From positions 57,903 through 73,310 of the forward strand of contig PBJS01000006.1 of assembly GCA_002721165.1 (NCBI GenBank): 15,408 nt of DNA. Direction: 5' to 3'. Both the position numbers and the translations under genes were made by a program. The notes beneath the pieces are model-generated. The model searched no databases and had not been told where the DNA came from. It worked only from the letters and a program-made list of their open reading frames with translations. How positions within the stretch are numbered: the first letter of the stretch is position 1; each line of letters begins with the position of its first letter. This document shows, in pieces, positions 1-6,885 of this stretch. The stretch is from Legionellales bacterium (GTDB taxonomy: Bacteria; Pseudomonadota; Gammaproteobacteria; Eutrophobiales; Eutrophobiaceae).

Positions 1-1
1 A

Positions 2-637
2 CAAAATACAAACCCGCCTAATTTACAAGAAATAAAATCGGTATTTGTTAATCCGTCATTATTGAAGCTTGATATCAGCATCTTTTCATCGCACTTAATA
101 TTGATGGCAAACTTTGTCATCATTCCGATCACATTAAGAGATAGCATGCAAATTACACCTGCACTGCACTGGCAGATCTATTTGTCAGCTATATTTTTAT
201 CCTTATTCATTATGGTGCCCTTCATAATTTTTGGAGAACGGCTCAAAAAAGAAAAATTATTTCTTACCATTAGCATTTTATTAATTATGCTTTCACAAAT
301 TGGTCTTGCATTATTTAGTTTAGAGATAAGTTTTATTATCATTTTCCTAATCTTATTCTTTGGTCCTTTCAATTACTTAGAGGCACTACTCCCTTCGTTG
401 GTTTCAAAAACCAGCGACAAACCAACAAGAGGTGCTGCGTTGGGTGTATATTCAACCTCACAATTTATTGGGATTTTCATCGGTGGACTGGCAGGTGGCT
501 TCTGTTACCAACAATTTGGCTTAATGAGTGTACATTTATTTTGCCTTTCTATAACAATCTTGTGGTTATTGCTAATCCTGCTTTTTTCCAAAAATGAAAC
601 CTCAAGTAAAAATGAGCTTGAAGAAGAAGCAGTCTAA
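2..637 (+). CDS. MFS transporter, C-terminal part (5' truncated by window edge)
   Basis: The reading frame is open from base 2 to the TAA at 635-637 with no start needed, so the gene begins outside the window. About 211 residues remain. They form roughly six hydrophobic segments separated by short charged loops, followed by an acidic hydrophilic tail rich in Glu and Lys. The stretch around LDISIFSSHLILMANFVIIP resembles the start of the second six-helix half of major facilitator permeases, and the later GVYSTSQFIGIFIGGLAGG resembles a conserved helix of drug-efflux-like members. In Pseudomonas and relatives an MFS gene of this kind sits directly before ssb, as here; a uvrA gene would be expected further upstream (family knowledge, not visible). 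The substrate cannot be told from the sequence. Confidence 0.85.
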   Translation, partial: QNTNPPNLQEIKSVFVNPSLLKLDISIFSSHLILMANFVIIPITLRDSMQITPALHWQIYLSAIFLSLFIMVPFIIFGERLKKEKLFLTISILLIMLSQIGLALFSLEISFIIIFLILFFGPFNYLEALLPSLVSKTSDKPTRGAALGVYSTSQFIGIFIGGLAGGFCYQQFGLMSVHLFCLSITILWLLLILLFSKNETSSKNELEEEAV

Positions 638-708
638 AGCGAGAATACCAATAACGAATAACTAGGATAGTATAGCTTTCAAACAACAAACATCGGGAGA
701 GCGCTAAA

Positions 709-1170
709 ATGGCAAGAGGTGTAAACAAGGTCACGCTAATTGGTAATCTAGGTAATGATCCGGAGGTCAGATATAGTGGTAATGGAAATGCAGTTGCCAA
801 TGTTAGTCTTGCTACAGCCGAATCATGGCGAGATAAAGATAGCGGGGAACAACAGGAACGGACTGAGTGGCATCGTGTCGTTTTTTTTGGTCGACTTGCC
901 GAAATTGTCAGTGAATATTTACATAAAGGTTCACAAATCTATGTTGAGGGCCGTCTCCAAACCAATAAATGGCAAGATAAAGAGGGGAATGACCGATATA
1001 CCACGCAAATTGTAGCTAATGAAATGCAGATGCTTGGAGGACGAGGTGGTACCTCAAATAATAAAGAACCTGCACCTGAGTCTGATGACACAGTTGATAG
1101 CTCGCCAAAGAAAAGCGAGCCAATAGCTAAGTCGCCAGCAGATGATTTTGATGAAGATATTCCTTTTTAG
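709..1170 (+). CDS. ssb: Single-stranded DNA-binding protein SSB
   Basis: This 153-residue protein coats single-stranded DNA during replication, recombination and repair and recruits partner enzymes through its C-terminal tip. The N-terminal OB fold (about residues 1-112) begins MARGVNKVTLIGNLG and keeps the aromatic DNA-stacking positions (W40, W54, F60, W88). A polar, disordered linker rich in Ser, Pro and Asp follows (about 113-145), then the conserved acidic tip DFDEDIPF (146-153) that binds partners such as exonuclease I and RecO. It is slightly shorter than E. coli SSB (178 aa) because of the linker. The ATG at 709 is preceded by GGGAGA at 695-700, eight bases away. The gene lies 71 bp after the MFS gene and 54 bp before pyruvate kinase on the same strand. 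Confidence 0.97.
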   Translation: MARGVNKVTLIGNLGNDPEVRYSGNGNAVANVSLATAESWRDKDSGEQQERTEWHRVVFFGRLAEIVSEYLHKGSQIYVEGRLQTNKWQDKEGNDRYTTQIVANEMQMLGGRGGTSNNKEPAPESDDTVDSSPKKSEPIAKSPADDFDEDIPF

Positions 1171-1224
1171 AAATAAATAAAAAATAATAACCATTAACTA
1201 TAATTTTAAGGAATACATCTCAAG

Positions 1225-2676
1225 TTGATTGATGCCCGAACTAACTCATTAAAAATAAGACGCACAAAAATAATTGCTACTCTTGGACCAGCGAGTAGCG
1301 AGCCTAATCAAATTGAGAGTTTAATCAATGTAGGTGTAAATATTTTTAGGCAAAATTTCTCACATGGCGAACATAGTTATCACAAAGAAACCTATTCGAA
1401 AATTCGTAAAATAGCAAAAGAATTAAACAAAACTGTCGGGGTTTTAGCCGATCTCTGTGGTCCAAAAATTCGAACGGGTAAATTCAAAAACGATAAAGTA
1501 GTATTAAAAAATAATCAGCCGATTGTTGTAACAACGCGTGATGTTATTGGAACCTCAGATTTAGTTCCGTCTCAATACTCAGAATTAGCAAAAGATGTTA
1601 AAGCGGGTGATCGTATATTACTAGCAGATGGTACGCTTGAATTTTTGGTCAAAAAAGTGAATGGTACAGAAATTGAGTGTACTGTCGTTTATGGTGGAAT
1701 ATTGGGTAACCATAAGGGAATCAATCTGCCAGGTGTTAATGTATCTGCACCATCATTAACTGAAAAAGATAAAGCAGATGCCAAGTTGGCGCTTGATCTC
1801 GGTGTTGATTTTTTAGCGTTGTCGTTTGTCCGTTCGGCATCAGATATTAAAGATCTAAAAAAGCTTGTCGATGCACACTCTAACAACGCACATATCATTG
1901 CAAAAATTGAAAAACCAGAAGCATTAGATAATGCTGATGAAATACTCGAAGCCGCTGATGGAATTATGGTAGCGAGGGGTGATTTAGGTGTCGAACTCAA
2001 TCCAGAACAGGTTCCAGTAGCCCAACATCAGTTAATTGATTTAGCACGTAAAAAATTCAAACCCGTCATTGTGGCAACACAAATGTTAGAATCTATGATT
2101 GAAAATGCTAGGCCTACTCGTGCTGAGGTAACGGATGTTGCTTATGCGGTCACGCTCGGTACGGATGCAATTATGTTATCTGGAGAAACAGCGGTTGGTG
2201 CTTTTCCGATCGATGCAGTACAAATGATGGATCGGATAGCAAGACAAACGGAATCATATCTTTGGGCTCACAATGCTTATGGTTCAAAAGTAATAACCGA
2301 TTCCAGTGAAACAGCTATTCCAATTTGGGACGCAGTAGCCAATTCAATGACACAACTTGCTCATGATCTCAGAGTGCGAGCTGTTGTTGTCATGTCGAAA
2401 AGCGGTATGTCAGCTGCGACCATGAGCTCAGCTAGGCCCGCTGCGCCTATAATTGTAATAACCAAAAGCGCAGACATATGCCAAAAAATCTTAATACACT
2501 GGGGTATCGTACCGGTACTTTCAGATGAAACAGAGAAAATTAATATAAATGAATTAGCTAGAAAAGTCGTACTTGAAAAAGAATTAGCAACAGCAGGTCA
2601 TAAGATTTTATTAGTTCAGGGTTTTCAAAGTGAAGAGTCACTTAATAAGCCATCAGTGACAATTTTAACTATTTAA
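1225..2676 (+). CDS. pyk: Pyruvate kinase (TTG start)
   Basis: Catalyses phosphoenolpyruvate + ADP to pyruvate + ATP, the last step of glycolysis, in the cytoplasm. At 483 aa it has the usual length for the family. Visible signatures are RRTKIIATLGPAS (12-24), the active-site block IIAKIEKPEA, ARGDLGVEL, TQMLESM, PTRAEVTDVA and the SGETA loop, followed by the C-terminal alpha/beta regulatory domain. K81 in CGPKIRTG occupies the place of Glu117 of rabbit muscle enzyme; a lysine there is known to go with activity independent of K+. Q43 in FRQNFSHG replaces the usual hydrophobic residue. The start is TTG 1225, with AAGGAA at 1208-1213 at good spacing; no in-frame ATG lies before the first conserved motif. 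The 3' end overlaps the convergent DUF934 gene by 8 bp. Confidence 0.95.
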   Translation: MIDARTNSLKIRRTKIIATLGPASSEPNQIESLINVGVNIFRQNFSHGEHSYHKETYSKIRKIAKELNKTVGVLADLCGPKIRTGKFKNDKVVLKNNQPIVVTTRDVIGTSDLVPSQYSELAKDVKAGDRILLADGTLEFLVKKVNGTEIECTVVYGGILGNHKGINLPGVNVSAPSLTEKDKADAKLALDLGVDFLALSFVRSASDIKDLKKLVDAHSNNAHIIAKIEKPEALDNADEILEAADGIMVARGDLGVELNPEQVPVAQHQLIDLARKKFKPVIVATQMLESMIENARPTRAEVTDVAYAVTLGTDAIMLSGETAVGAFPIDAVQMMDRIARQTESYLWAHNAYGSKVITDSSETAIPIWDAVANSMTQLAHDLRVRAVVVMSKSGMSAATMSSARPAAPIIVITKSADICQKILIHWGIVPVLSDETEKININELARKVVLEKELATAGHKILLVQGFQSEESLNKPSVTILTI

Positions 2677-3166
2677 ATTTACGTCTTTTAAAGATTGGTA
2701 TTGCATCATCAGCAGCGGCTTGGTAAGAAGTACTAAAACCTTTAAAACCTTCTAGCGCTTGTTTAATATCTTTATCGTCGCGTATTTGAAAACAATCAAT
2801 GCCACATCTCTCCATAAAAAATAATTGGTCTTGCAAGACGTCGCCAATTGCACGCAATTCTCCCTCATATTTATACCTCTCACGTAAAAGACGTGCATGC
2901 GAATAAGATCGTCCGTCCTTAAATACAGGAAAATCAAGGGCAATAATTGCAAATGATTCTATATCTATCAGTAGTGACTCTGTCTCAGTCGAACCATCAA
3001 TCCAAACGGCATGTTCTTTTTTACTTTTTAGTAATTCATCACGGTTGGCCTGCCAAAATGCAAGTGGAAGAATGACATCACCATTTGGGATAGGCGCCGT
3101 ATTTTCGATGTCGCGAATTAATGACCAGCTATCATCAATAATAGATTTATTTTTAATTACTCGCAT
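2669..3166 (-). CDS. DUF934 family protein, sulfite reductase partner
   Basis: A protein of about 165 residues matching the DUF934 family (often called an uncharacterised oxidoreductase-associated protein), which is almost always found next to a CysI-type nitrite/sulfite reductase. Recognisable parts are the central ALDFPVFKDGRSYSHARLLRER block, the ELRAIGDVLQDQLFFMERCGID segment, and the tail FSTSYQAAADDAIPIFKRR. No cofactor motif or membrane segment is visible; the protein is presumably cytoplasmic and helps sulfite reduction in an unknown way (inference from context). Its start overlaps the end of cysI, implying translational coupling. An ATG at 3172 would also be in frame (adding two residues), but AAGGA at 3175-3179 is only 2 nt from it and 8 nt from the ATG at 3166, so I prefer 3166. 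The 3' end overlaps pyk. Confidence 0.9.
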   Translation of the reverse strand: MRVIKNKSIIDDSWSLIRDIENTAPIPNGDVILPLAFWQANRDELLKSKKEHAVWIDGSTETESLLIDIESFAIIALDFPVFKDGRSYSHARLLRERYKYEGELRAIGDVLQDQLFFMERCGIDCFQIRDDKDIKQALEGFKGFSTSYQAAADDAIPIFKRRKFK

Positions 3167-4808
3167 AAACATTTTCCTTAAATGGATCTATTCCAACGCG
3201 ACGATAAGTATCAAGAAAACGTTCATTTTCTTCACGTAAACGAACATAAACATCAAGTAGTTTACCAATAACATTTGCGACTTCAGTTTTAGCTATTGCG
3301 GGGCCAAGACGATCACCTAAAGATGCATCATTTTCTGACGAACCGCCTAATGTTAATTGATAAAATTCTTCACCTTTCTTGTCAACGCCAAGAATACCAA
3401 TATGCCCGACGTGATGATGTCCACATGCATTCATACAACCCGACATTTTTATTTTTATGTCGCCAATATCATGCAAATAGTCCATGTCATCAAACTTTTC
3501 ATTAATCTGTTTAGCTATTGGAATAGAACCTGCATTGGCTAAAGAACAAAAATCCAAGCCTGGGCAGCAAATCATATCAGTCAAAAGCCCAATATTAGAT
3601 GTTGCAAGATTTTGTTTGTCCAGTGCCTGCCATAATGAAAATAGATCTCCCTGTTTAACATGAGGTAAAACAAGATTTTGATCGTGGGTTACTATGATTT
3701 CACTAAAACTATATAGGTCGGACAAATCAGCTATATTATCCATTTGCACATCAGTAGCATCCCCCGGGGCAACACTTGGTGCTTTTAGTGAAATAATGAC
3801 GGCTTGATAACCCGATACTTTATGTGCATATAAATTCCGATTTGCCCAATTTGAAAAATCTTTATTAGATTTTTTTGCTTCACTAAAACTATTGTCATCT
3901 ACGGCACGATTATCATAAATTGGAGAAGTGAAGAAAGATTTAGCATAGTCAATATCTTTTTGCTCAAGCTTTAATACACCTTCTTTAATACTTTTCCACT
4001 CTACTTCAACTTGTTTACCAAACTCCTCCTGACCAACATCATTAACCAATATTTTAATGCGTGCTTTATATATATTGTCTCTTCGTCCAAAACGATTATA
4101 GACACGCAAAATTGCTTCTATGTACGAAAGCAGATACTTCTTTTCAAGAAAACTTCTAATACACTTGCCAATGTAAGGAGTCCTACCTAGGCCACCGCCA
4201 ACGTAAACGGTAAAACCAATTTCCCCTTTGTCGTTCTTTACCAAATATAGCCCAATATCATGAACCATTGCTGCAGCACGGTCACCTTCAGCTCCTGATA
4301 CCGCAATCTTGAATTTTCTTGGTAAAAATGAAAATTCGGGATGGAACGTTGACCATTGTCTTATAATTTCACAATAGGGTCTGGGATCTTCAAGTTCGTC
4401 TTTTGCTATGCCTGCAAATTGATCTGACGTTGTATTACGTATGCAATTACCGCTAGTTTGTATCGCGTGCATTTCTACAGTTGCCAAATCTGCAAGAATA
4501 TCAGGGACAGTTTCTAATGCGGGCCAATTGAATTGTATATTCTGTCGGGTACTAAAATGCCCAAATCCTTTATCATATTTTCTTGAAATATGAGCGAGCA
4601 TTCTTAGTTGTTTGCTAGATAACAAACCATATGGAATAGCGACTCTTAACATTGGAGCATGAGTCTGAATATAAAGTCCGTTCATTAAACGTAACGGACG
4701 AAATTCATCATCGCTCAACTCGCCAGCTATATATCGACGAGTCTGGTCACGAAATTGCTCAACCCGCTCATCTACAATCGCCTGGTCGTAATTATCATAT
4801 TTATACAT
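3153..4808 (-). CDS. cysI: Sulfite reductase hemoprotein (nitrite/sulfite reductase, CysI type)
   Basis: A 551-residue siroheme and [4Fe-4S] enzyme that reduces sulfite to sulfide with six electrons, supplying sulfide for cysteine synthesis. It has the two-fold layout of the family: a ferredoxin-like half at about 45-110, a siroheme domain from about 115, and a second repeat from about 330. Cluster ligands are C415 and C421 (CPGLDFC) and C458 and C462 (SGCMNACGHH). Substrate-binding basic residues fit R88 (STRQN), R124 (NCIRN), K165 and K167 (PRKFKIAVSG). Length and the adjoining DUF934 gene match the Pseudomonas cysI arrangement. Nitrite as substrate cannot be excluded, but the SAM riboswitch-like leader argues for sulfur assimilation. 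No CysJ flavoprotein is present in the window, so the electron donor is unknown. The start is ATG 4808, with only a weak upstream purine stretch. Confidence 0.93.
   Translation of the reverse strand: MYKYDNYDQAIVDERVEQFRDQTRRYIAGELSDDEFRPLRLMNGLYIQTHAPMLRVAIPYGLLSSKQLRMLAHISRKYDKGFGHFSTRQNIQFNWPALETVPDILADLATVEMHAIQTSGNCIRNTTSDQFAGIAKDELEDPRPYCEIIRQWSTFHPEFSFLPRKFKIAVSGAEGDRAAAMVHDIGLYLVKNDKGEIGFTVYVGGGLGRTPYIGKCIRSFLEKKYLLSYIEAILRVYNRFGRRDNIYKARIKILVNDVGQEEFGKQVEVEWKSIKEGVLKLEQKDIDYAKSFFTSPIYDNRAVDDNSFSEAKKSNKDFSNWANRNLYAHKVSGYQAVIISLKAPSVAPGDATDVQMDNIADLSDLYSFSEIIVTHDQNLVLPHVKQGDLFSLWQALDKQNLATSNIGLLTDMICCPGLDFCSLANAGSIPIAKQINEKFDDMDYLHDIGDIKIKMSGCMNACGHHHVGHIGILGVDKKGEEFYQLTLGGSSENDASLGDRLGPAIAKTEVANVIGKLLDVYVRLREENERFLDTYRRVGIDPFKENVYASN
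3173..3179 (-). promoter_or_regulatory. Ribosome binding site of the DUF934 gene
   Basis: On the minus strand AAGGAAA lies here, just before cysI ends at 3153. Its distance (8 nt from AAGGA to the ATG at 3166, against 2 nt to the ATG at 3172) decides between the two neighbouring start codons in favour of the second. Confidence 0.6.
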
Positions 4809-4870
4809 AATTTATATTTTTCTTCGTGGCTGAGTTCATTATAAAAAATAGTTATGCGGAATTTAACCAC

Positions 4871-4906
4871 AAAAAAACCCGCATTCAGCTTGAGCTAAAG
4901 CAGGTT
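4871..4906 (-). terminator. Rho-independent terminator / attenuator before cysI
   Basis: Read on the minus strand, AACCTGC (4900-4906) pairs with GCGGGTT (4876-4882) in a 7-bp basal stem with one G-U pair. An inner AGCT/AGCT pairing (4893-4896 with 4887-4890) extends the hairpin, and a run of seven T (4871-4877) follows. It stands between the promoter and cysI, about 60 bp before the start codon, and not at the end of a gene, so it works as an attenuator for cysI. It would also stop transcripts reading through from zapE. Confidence 0.8.
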
Positions 4907-4919
4907 ACGTCTCTTTAGC
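4894..4919 (-). promoter_or_regulatory. Candidate antiterminator hairpin of the cysI leader
   Basis: On the minus strand GCTAAAG (4913-4919) is perfectly complementary to CTTTAGC (4894-4900), with a 12-nt loop. The first arm is the SAM-contacting GCTAAA strand of the riboswitch-like aptamer. The second arm overlaps the 5' half of the terminator hairpin and would trap the terminator arm in its loop. The two structures therefore exclude each other, as in a transcriptional riboswitch. The pairing is seen in the sequence; its regulatory role is inferred. Confidence 0.6.
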
Positions 4920-4962
4920 GGTATTTCTATTGCGCCCGCAAGCTGATTTCAAATCGGCGCAT
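4911..4962 (-). ncRNA. SAM-II-type riboswitch aptamer in the cysI leader
   Basis: On the minus strand, stem P1 is TGCGCC (4956-4961) with GGCGCA (4931-4936), six perfect pairs. The loop begins GATTTG and ends with CTTGCG. After P1 come an A-rich strand containing GAAAT and the distal segment GCTAAAGAG (4911-4919). From memory of the crystallised Sargasso Sea metX SAM-II RNA, the order GAUUU, UUGC, GCGC, AAAU, GCUAAA is the same. The positions that contact SAM there (UUU, UUG and UAAA) are all kept. Loop bases AGC and TC can pair with downstream GCT and GA for the pseudoknot (inference). SAM-II shuts off sulfur and methionine genes when SAM is plentiful, which fits cysI. An Infernal search with Rfam RF00521 would settle it. 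Confidence 0.82.
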
Positions 4963-4968
4963 TTGCCC

Positions 4969-4997
4969 AAAATAGTCAATATCTGTGCTAATGTCAA
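4969..4997 (-). promoter_or_regulatory. Sigma-70 promoter of the cysI-DUF934 operon
   Basis: On the minus strand the -35 box TTGACA (4992-4997) is a perfect match and is followed by a 17-bp spacer and the -10 box TATTTT (4969-4974, four of six consensus bases). Transcription would start near 4962, exactly where stem P1 of the riboswitch-like element begins. The promoter lies about 20 bp after the zapE stop codon. Confidence 0.75.
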
Positions 4998-5015
4998 TTA
5001 TTTAGAAAACTTATT

Positions 5016-6116
5016 TCAAGGAAGATGTTGTTTAGCCAAATAATCATGTGTTCTCATCTCTTCTAGTCGACTTTGTGTTCTTTTAAAAGATTCAGCCAAT
5101 CGTTTTCCCCTATAAAGCTTCGAAGGAATATCCTCCGCAGTAATGATTAATTTAACATTGCGATCATAAAATTCATCAACTAATGTAATGAATCGTTTTA
5201 CCATATCATTATCGTTGTCATTCATAACTGGTATATTTGCGATAAGGACAGTTTGATATTGTCTAGCAATCTCAATGTAGTCAGCGACACCACGTGGACC
5301 GTCACATATGGCATTGAAATTAAACCAAACAACACCATCCCCGCAACGCACTGTTTCAACCTCTCTTCCCTCTATCTCAAGAACACTTTCTCTTTCTCCT
5401 TTATTTGGACAAATATGTATAAAATCATCTTCCAGAATTGCATTTGCGTTATCATCAAGTGGCGAGTGATATATTTCAGCGTGGTCTAAAAATTCTAATC
5501 GGTAATCAATGCCTGAATCGACATTAATAATTTTTGTATTTTTCTTTATTAAAGAAATTGCGGGCAAAAAACGATCTCTTTGCAAACCATCGTAATAAAG
5601 CTTATCTGGATGTTGATTTGACGTTGCAACGAGCACAACATTTCTTTTGAATAAAGCTTCTAATAAACCACTGAGCAACATTGCATCAGTAATATCTGAG
5701 ACATGAAATTCATCAAAACAGATAATTTCTGTTTTTTGTGATATCTGATCAGCGATAATTTCTAGTGGATTTTCAGTATTAGCAAATCCTTTAAGCTCTT
5801 TATGTATATCTTGCATAAAACGATGGAAATGTATTCTCCACTTTTTTTCAAATGGCAAACATTCAAAAAAACAATCGACAAGATATGTTTTGCCACGCCC
5901 TACTGCACCCCAAAAATATAATCCTAAAATTTTATTATCTGTTTTTATTCCCAAAAAAGATTTCAATTTTCTTAAAAAAGAATTCTCGCTGTTTTTTTTG
6001 GTAAGCAGATCTACAAATAACCTCTGCAAATGAACTACTGCTGCCTCCTGAGAAGAGTCAGCGTGAAACTCCTCTGAATCGAGATCATTCTTATATTTTT
6101 CTAATGGAGTCTGCAT
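5016..6116 (-). CDS. zapE: Cell division protein ZapE (AFG1-like ATPase)
   Basis: A 366-residue AFG1/LACE1 family P-loop ATPase. In E. coli, ZapE associates with the division ring and affects FtsZ assembly, especially under low oxygen or heat. The N-terminus starts MQTPLEKYKNDL, close to the family's usual beginning. Walker A is GAVGRGKT (70-77), Walker B is ICFDEF (132-137) followed by HVSDITDAMLL, and the sensor region is VATSNQHP (163-170) followed by the family's YDGLQRDRFLPAI. The length is typical. No signal peptide or membrane segment is visible, so the protein is cytoplasmic. No clear Shine-Dalgarno sequence precedes the ATG at 6116; the region is nearly all A and T. It is divergent from the zinc peptidase gene with an 82-bp gap, and is followed by the cysI leader. 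Confidence 0.95.
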   Translation of the reverse strand: MQTPLEKYKNDLDSEEFHADSSQEAAVVHLQRLFVDLLTKKNSENSFLRKLKSFLGIKTDNKILGLYFWGAVGRGKTYLVDCFFECLPFEKKWRIHFHRFMQDIHKELKGFANTENPLEIIADQISQKTEIICFDEFHVSDITDAMLLSGLLEALFKRNVVLVATSNQHPDKLYYDGLQRDRFLPAISLIKKNTKIINVDSGIDYRLEFLDHAEIYHSPLDDNANAILEDDFIHICPNKGERESVLEIEGREVETVRCGDGVVWFNFNAICDGPRGVADYIEIARQYQTVLIANIPVMNDNDNDMVKRFITLVDEFYDRNVKLIITAEDIPSKLYRGKRLAESFKRTQSRLEEMRTHDYLAKQHLP

Positions 6117-6198
6117 TTTTTAATATTTTTTATGTATCATTAATCATGTTATAAATAGGTAATAAACACTAACATTAAAATACTACCATGAGACGACC

Positions 6199-6885
6199 AT
6201 GCTACCAGCATTAGTATTAATACTATTATTCATTATCTTGCTTTTTCCCCAATTCTGGGTACAAAAAGTAATCAAAAAATATAGTAGTCCTATTGAAACA
6301 CTACCTGGTACTGGTGGAGAACTCGCTAAACACTTAGTTGACCGTTTCAAGCTTGATGGAGTTTCAATCAAAAAAGTTGAAAATGGGAACGATCATTATA
6401 ATCCTGAAACAAAAACAATCGCTCTGTCTGAATCAAACCATGATGAAAAATCATTAGCTGCAGTAACAATCGCTGCGCATGAATTTGGGCATGCACTTCA
6501 ACATAACACAAACTATAAACCATTATTATTAAGAACAACATTGGCGAAATTTGCTGCTGCTGCTGAAAAAATCGCATCTGTTATTTTAATTGCTTCTCCG
6601 TTTGCTTTTATTTTAGGGAAAATACCTGCTGTTGGATTAATCATGTTACTAGCTGGTTTTACAATTATGTGTCTACCGGTTATTCTTCATATTATCACTC
6701 TACCAGTAGAATTCGATGCAAGCTTTAATCGTGCACTTCCAATTTTGAGTGAAGGAGAATATTTATCACCATCAACAATGCCGATTGCAAAAAAGATTTT
6801 GACGGCAGCGGCACTAACCTATGTCTCGGCCTCATTAAGCAGTCTACTCAATTTTTATCGCTGGTTCCTAATACTTAGACGATGA
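6199..6885 (+). CDS. Membrane zinc metallopeptidase, YugP family
   Basis: A 228-residue membrane protein of the YugP-like neutral zinc metallopeptidase family (Zn_peptidase_2). An N-terminal membrane segment (about 3-20) is followed by a soluble part carrying the zinc site H94-E95-F-G-H98; E171 in LPVEFDAS is a likely third ligand. Two further hydrophobic segments lie at about 122-140 and 143-170, and another at about 200-217. The segment NPETKTIALSES before the HEFGH motif is typical of the family. Physiological substrates are not known to me. The start ATG 6199 has only a weak GAGACG at 6190-6195. Its stop TGA shares bases with the ATG of rmuC (ATGA, 6882-6885), so the two are translationally coupled. 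It opens a three-gene plus-strand group. Confidence 0.88.
   Translation: MLPALVLILLFIILLFPQFWVQKVIKKYSSPIETLPGTGGELAKHLVDRFKLDGVSIKKVENGNDHYNPETKTIALSESNHDEKSLAAVTIAAHEFGHALQHNTNYKPLLLRTTLAKFAAAAEKIASVILIASPFAFILGKIPAVGLIMLLAGFTIMCLPVILHIITLPVEFDASFNRALPILSEGEYLSPSTMPIAKKILTAAALTYVSASLSSLLNFYRWFLILRR

Noticed and set aside
1190..1204. TATAAT (1199-1204) before pyk as a promoter
   Set aside because: No -35 at a suitable distance, and the start would fall on the ribosome binding site at 1208-1213. The region is A/T-rich by composition.
4820..4850. TATAAT on the minus strand just after the cysI terminator, possibly a second cysI promoter
   Set aside because: The -35 position 17 bp upstream reads TTAAAT, a poor match, and the area is simply A/T-rich. 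A terminator-bypassing promoter cannot be supported.
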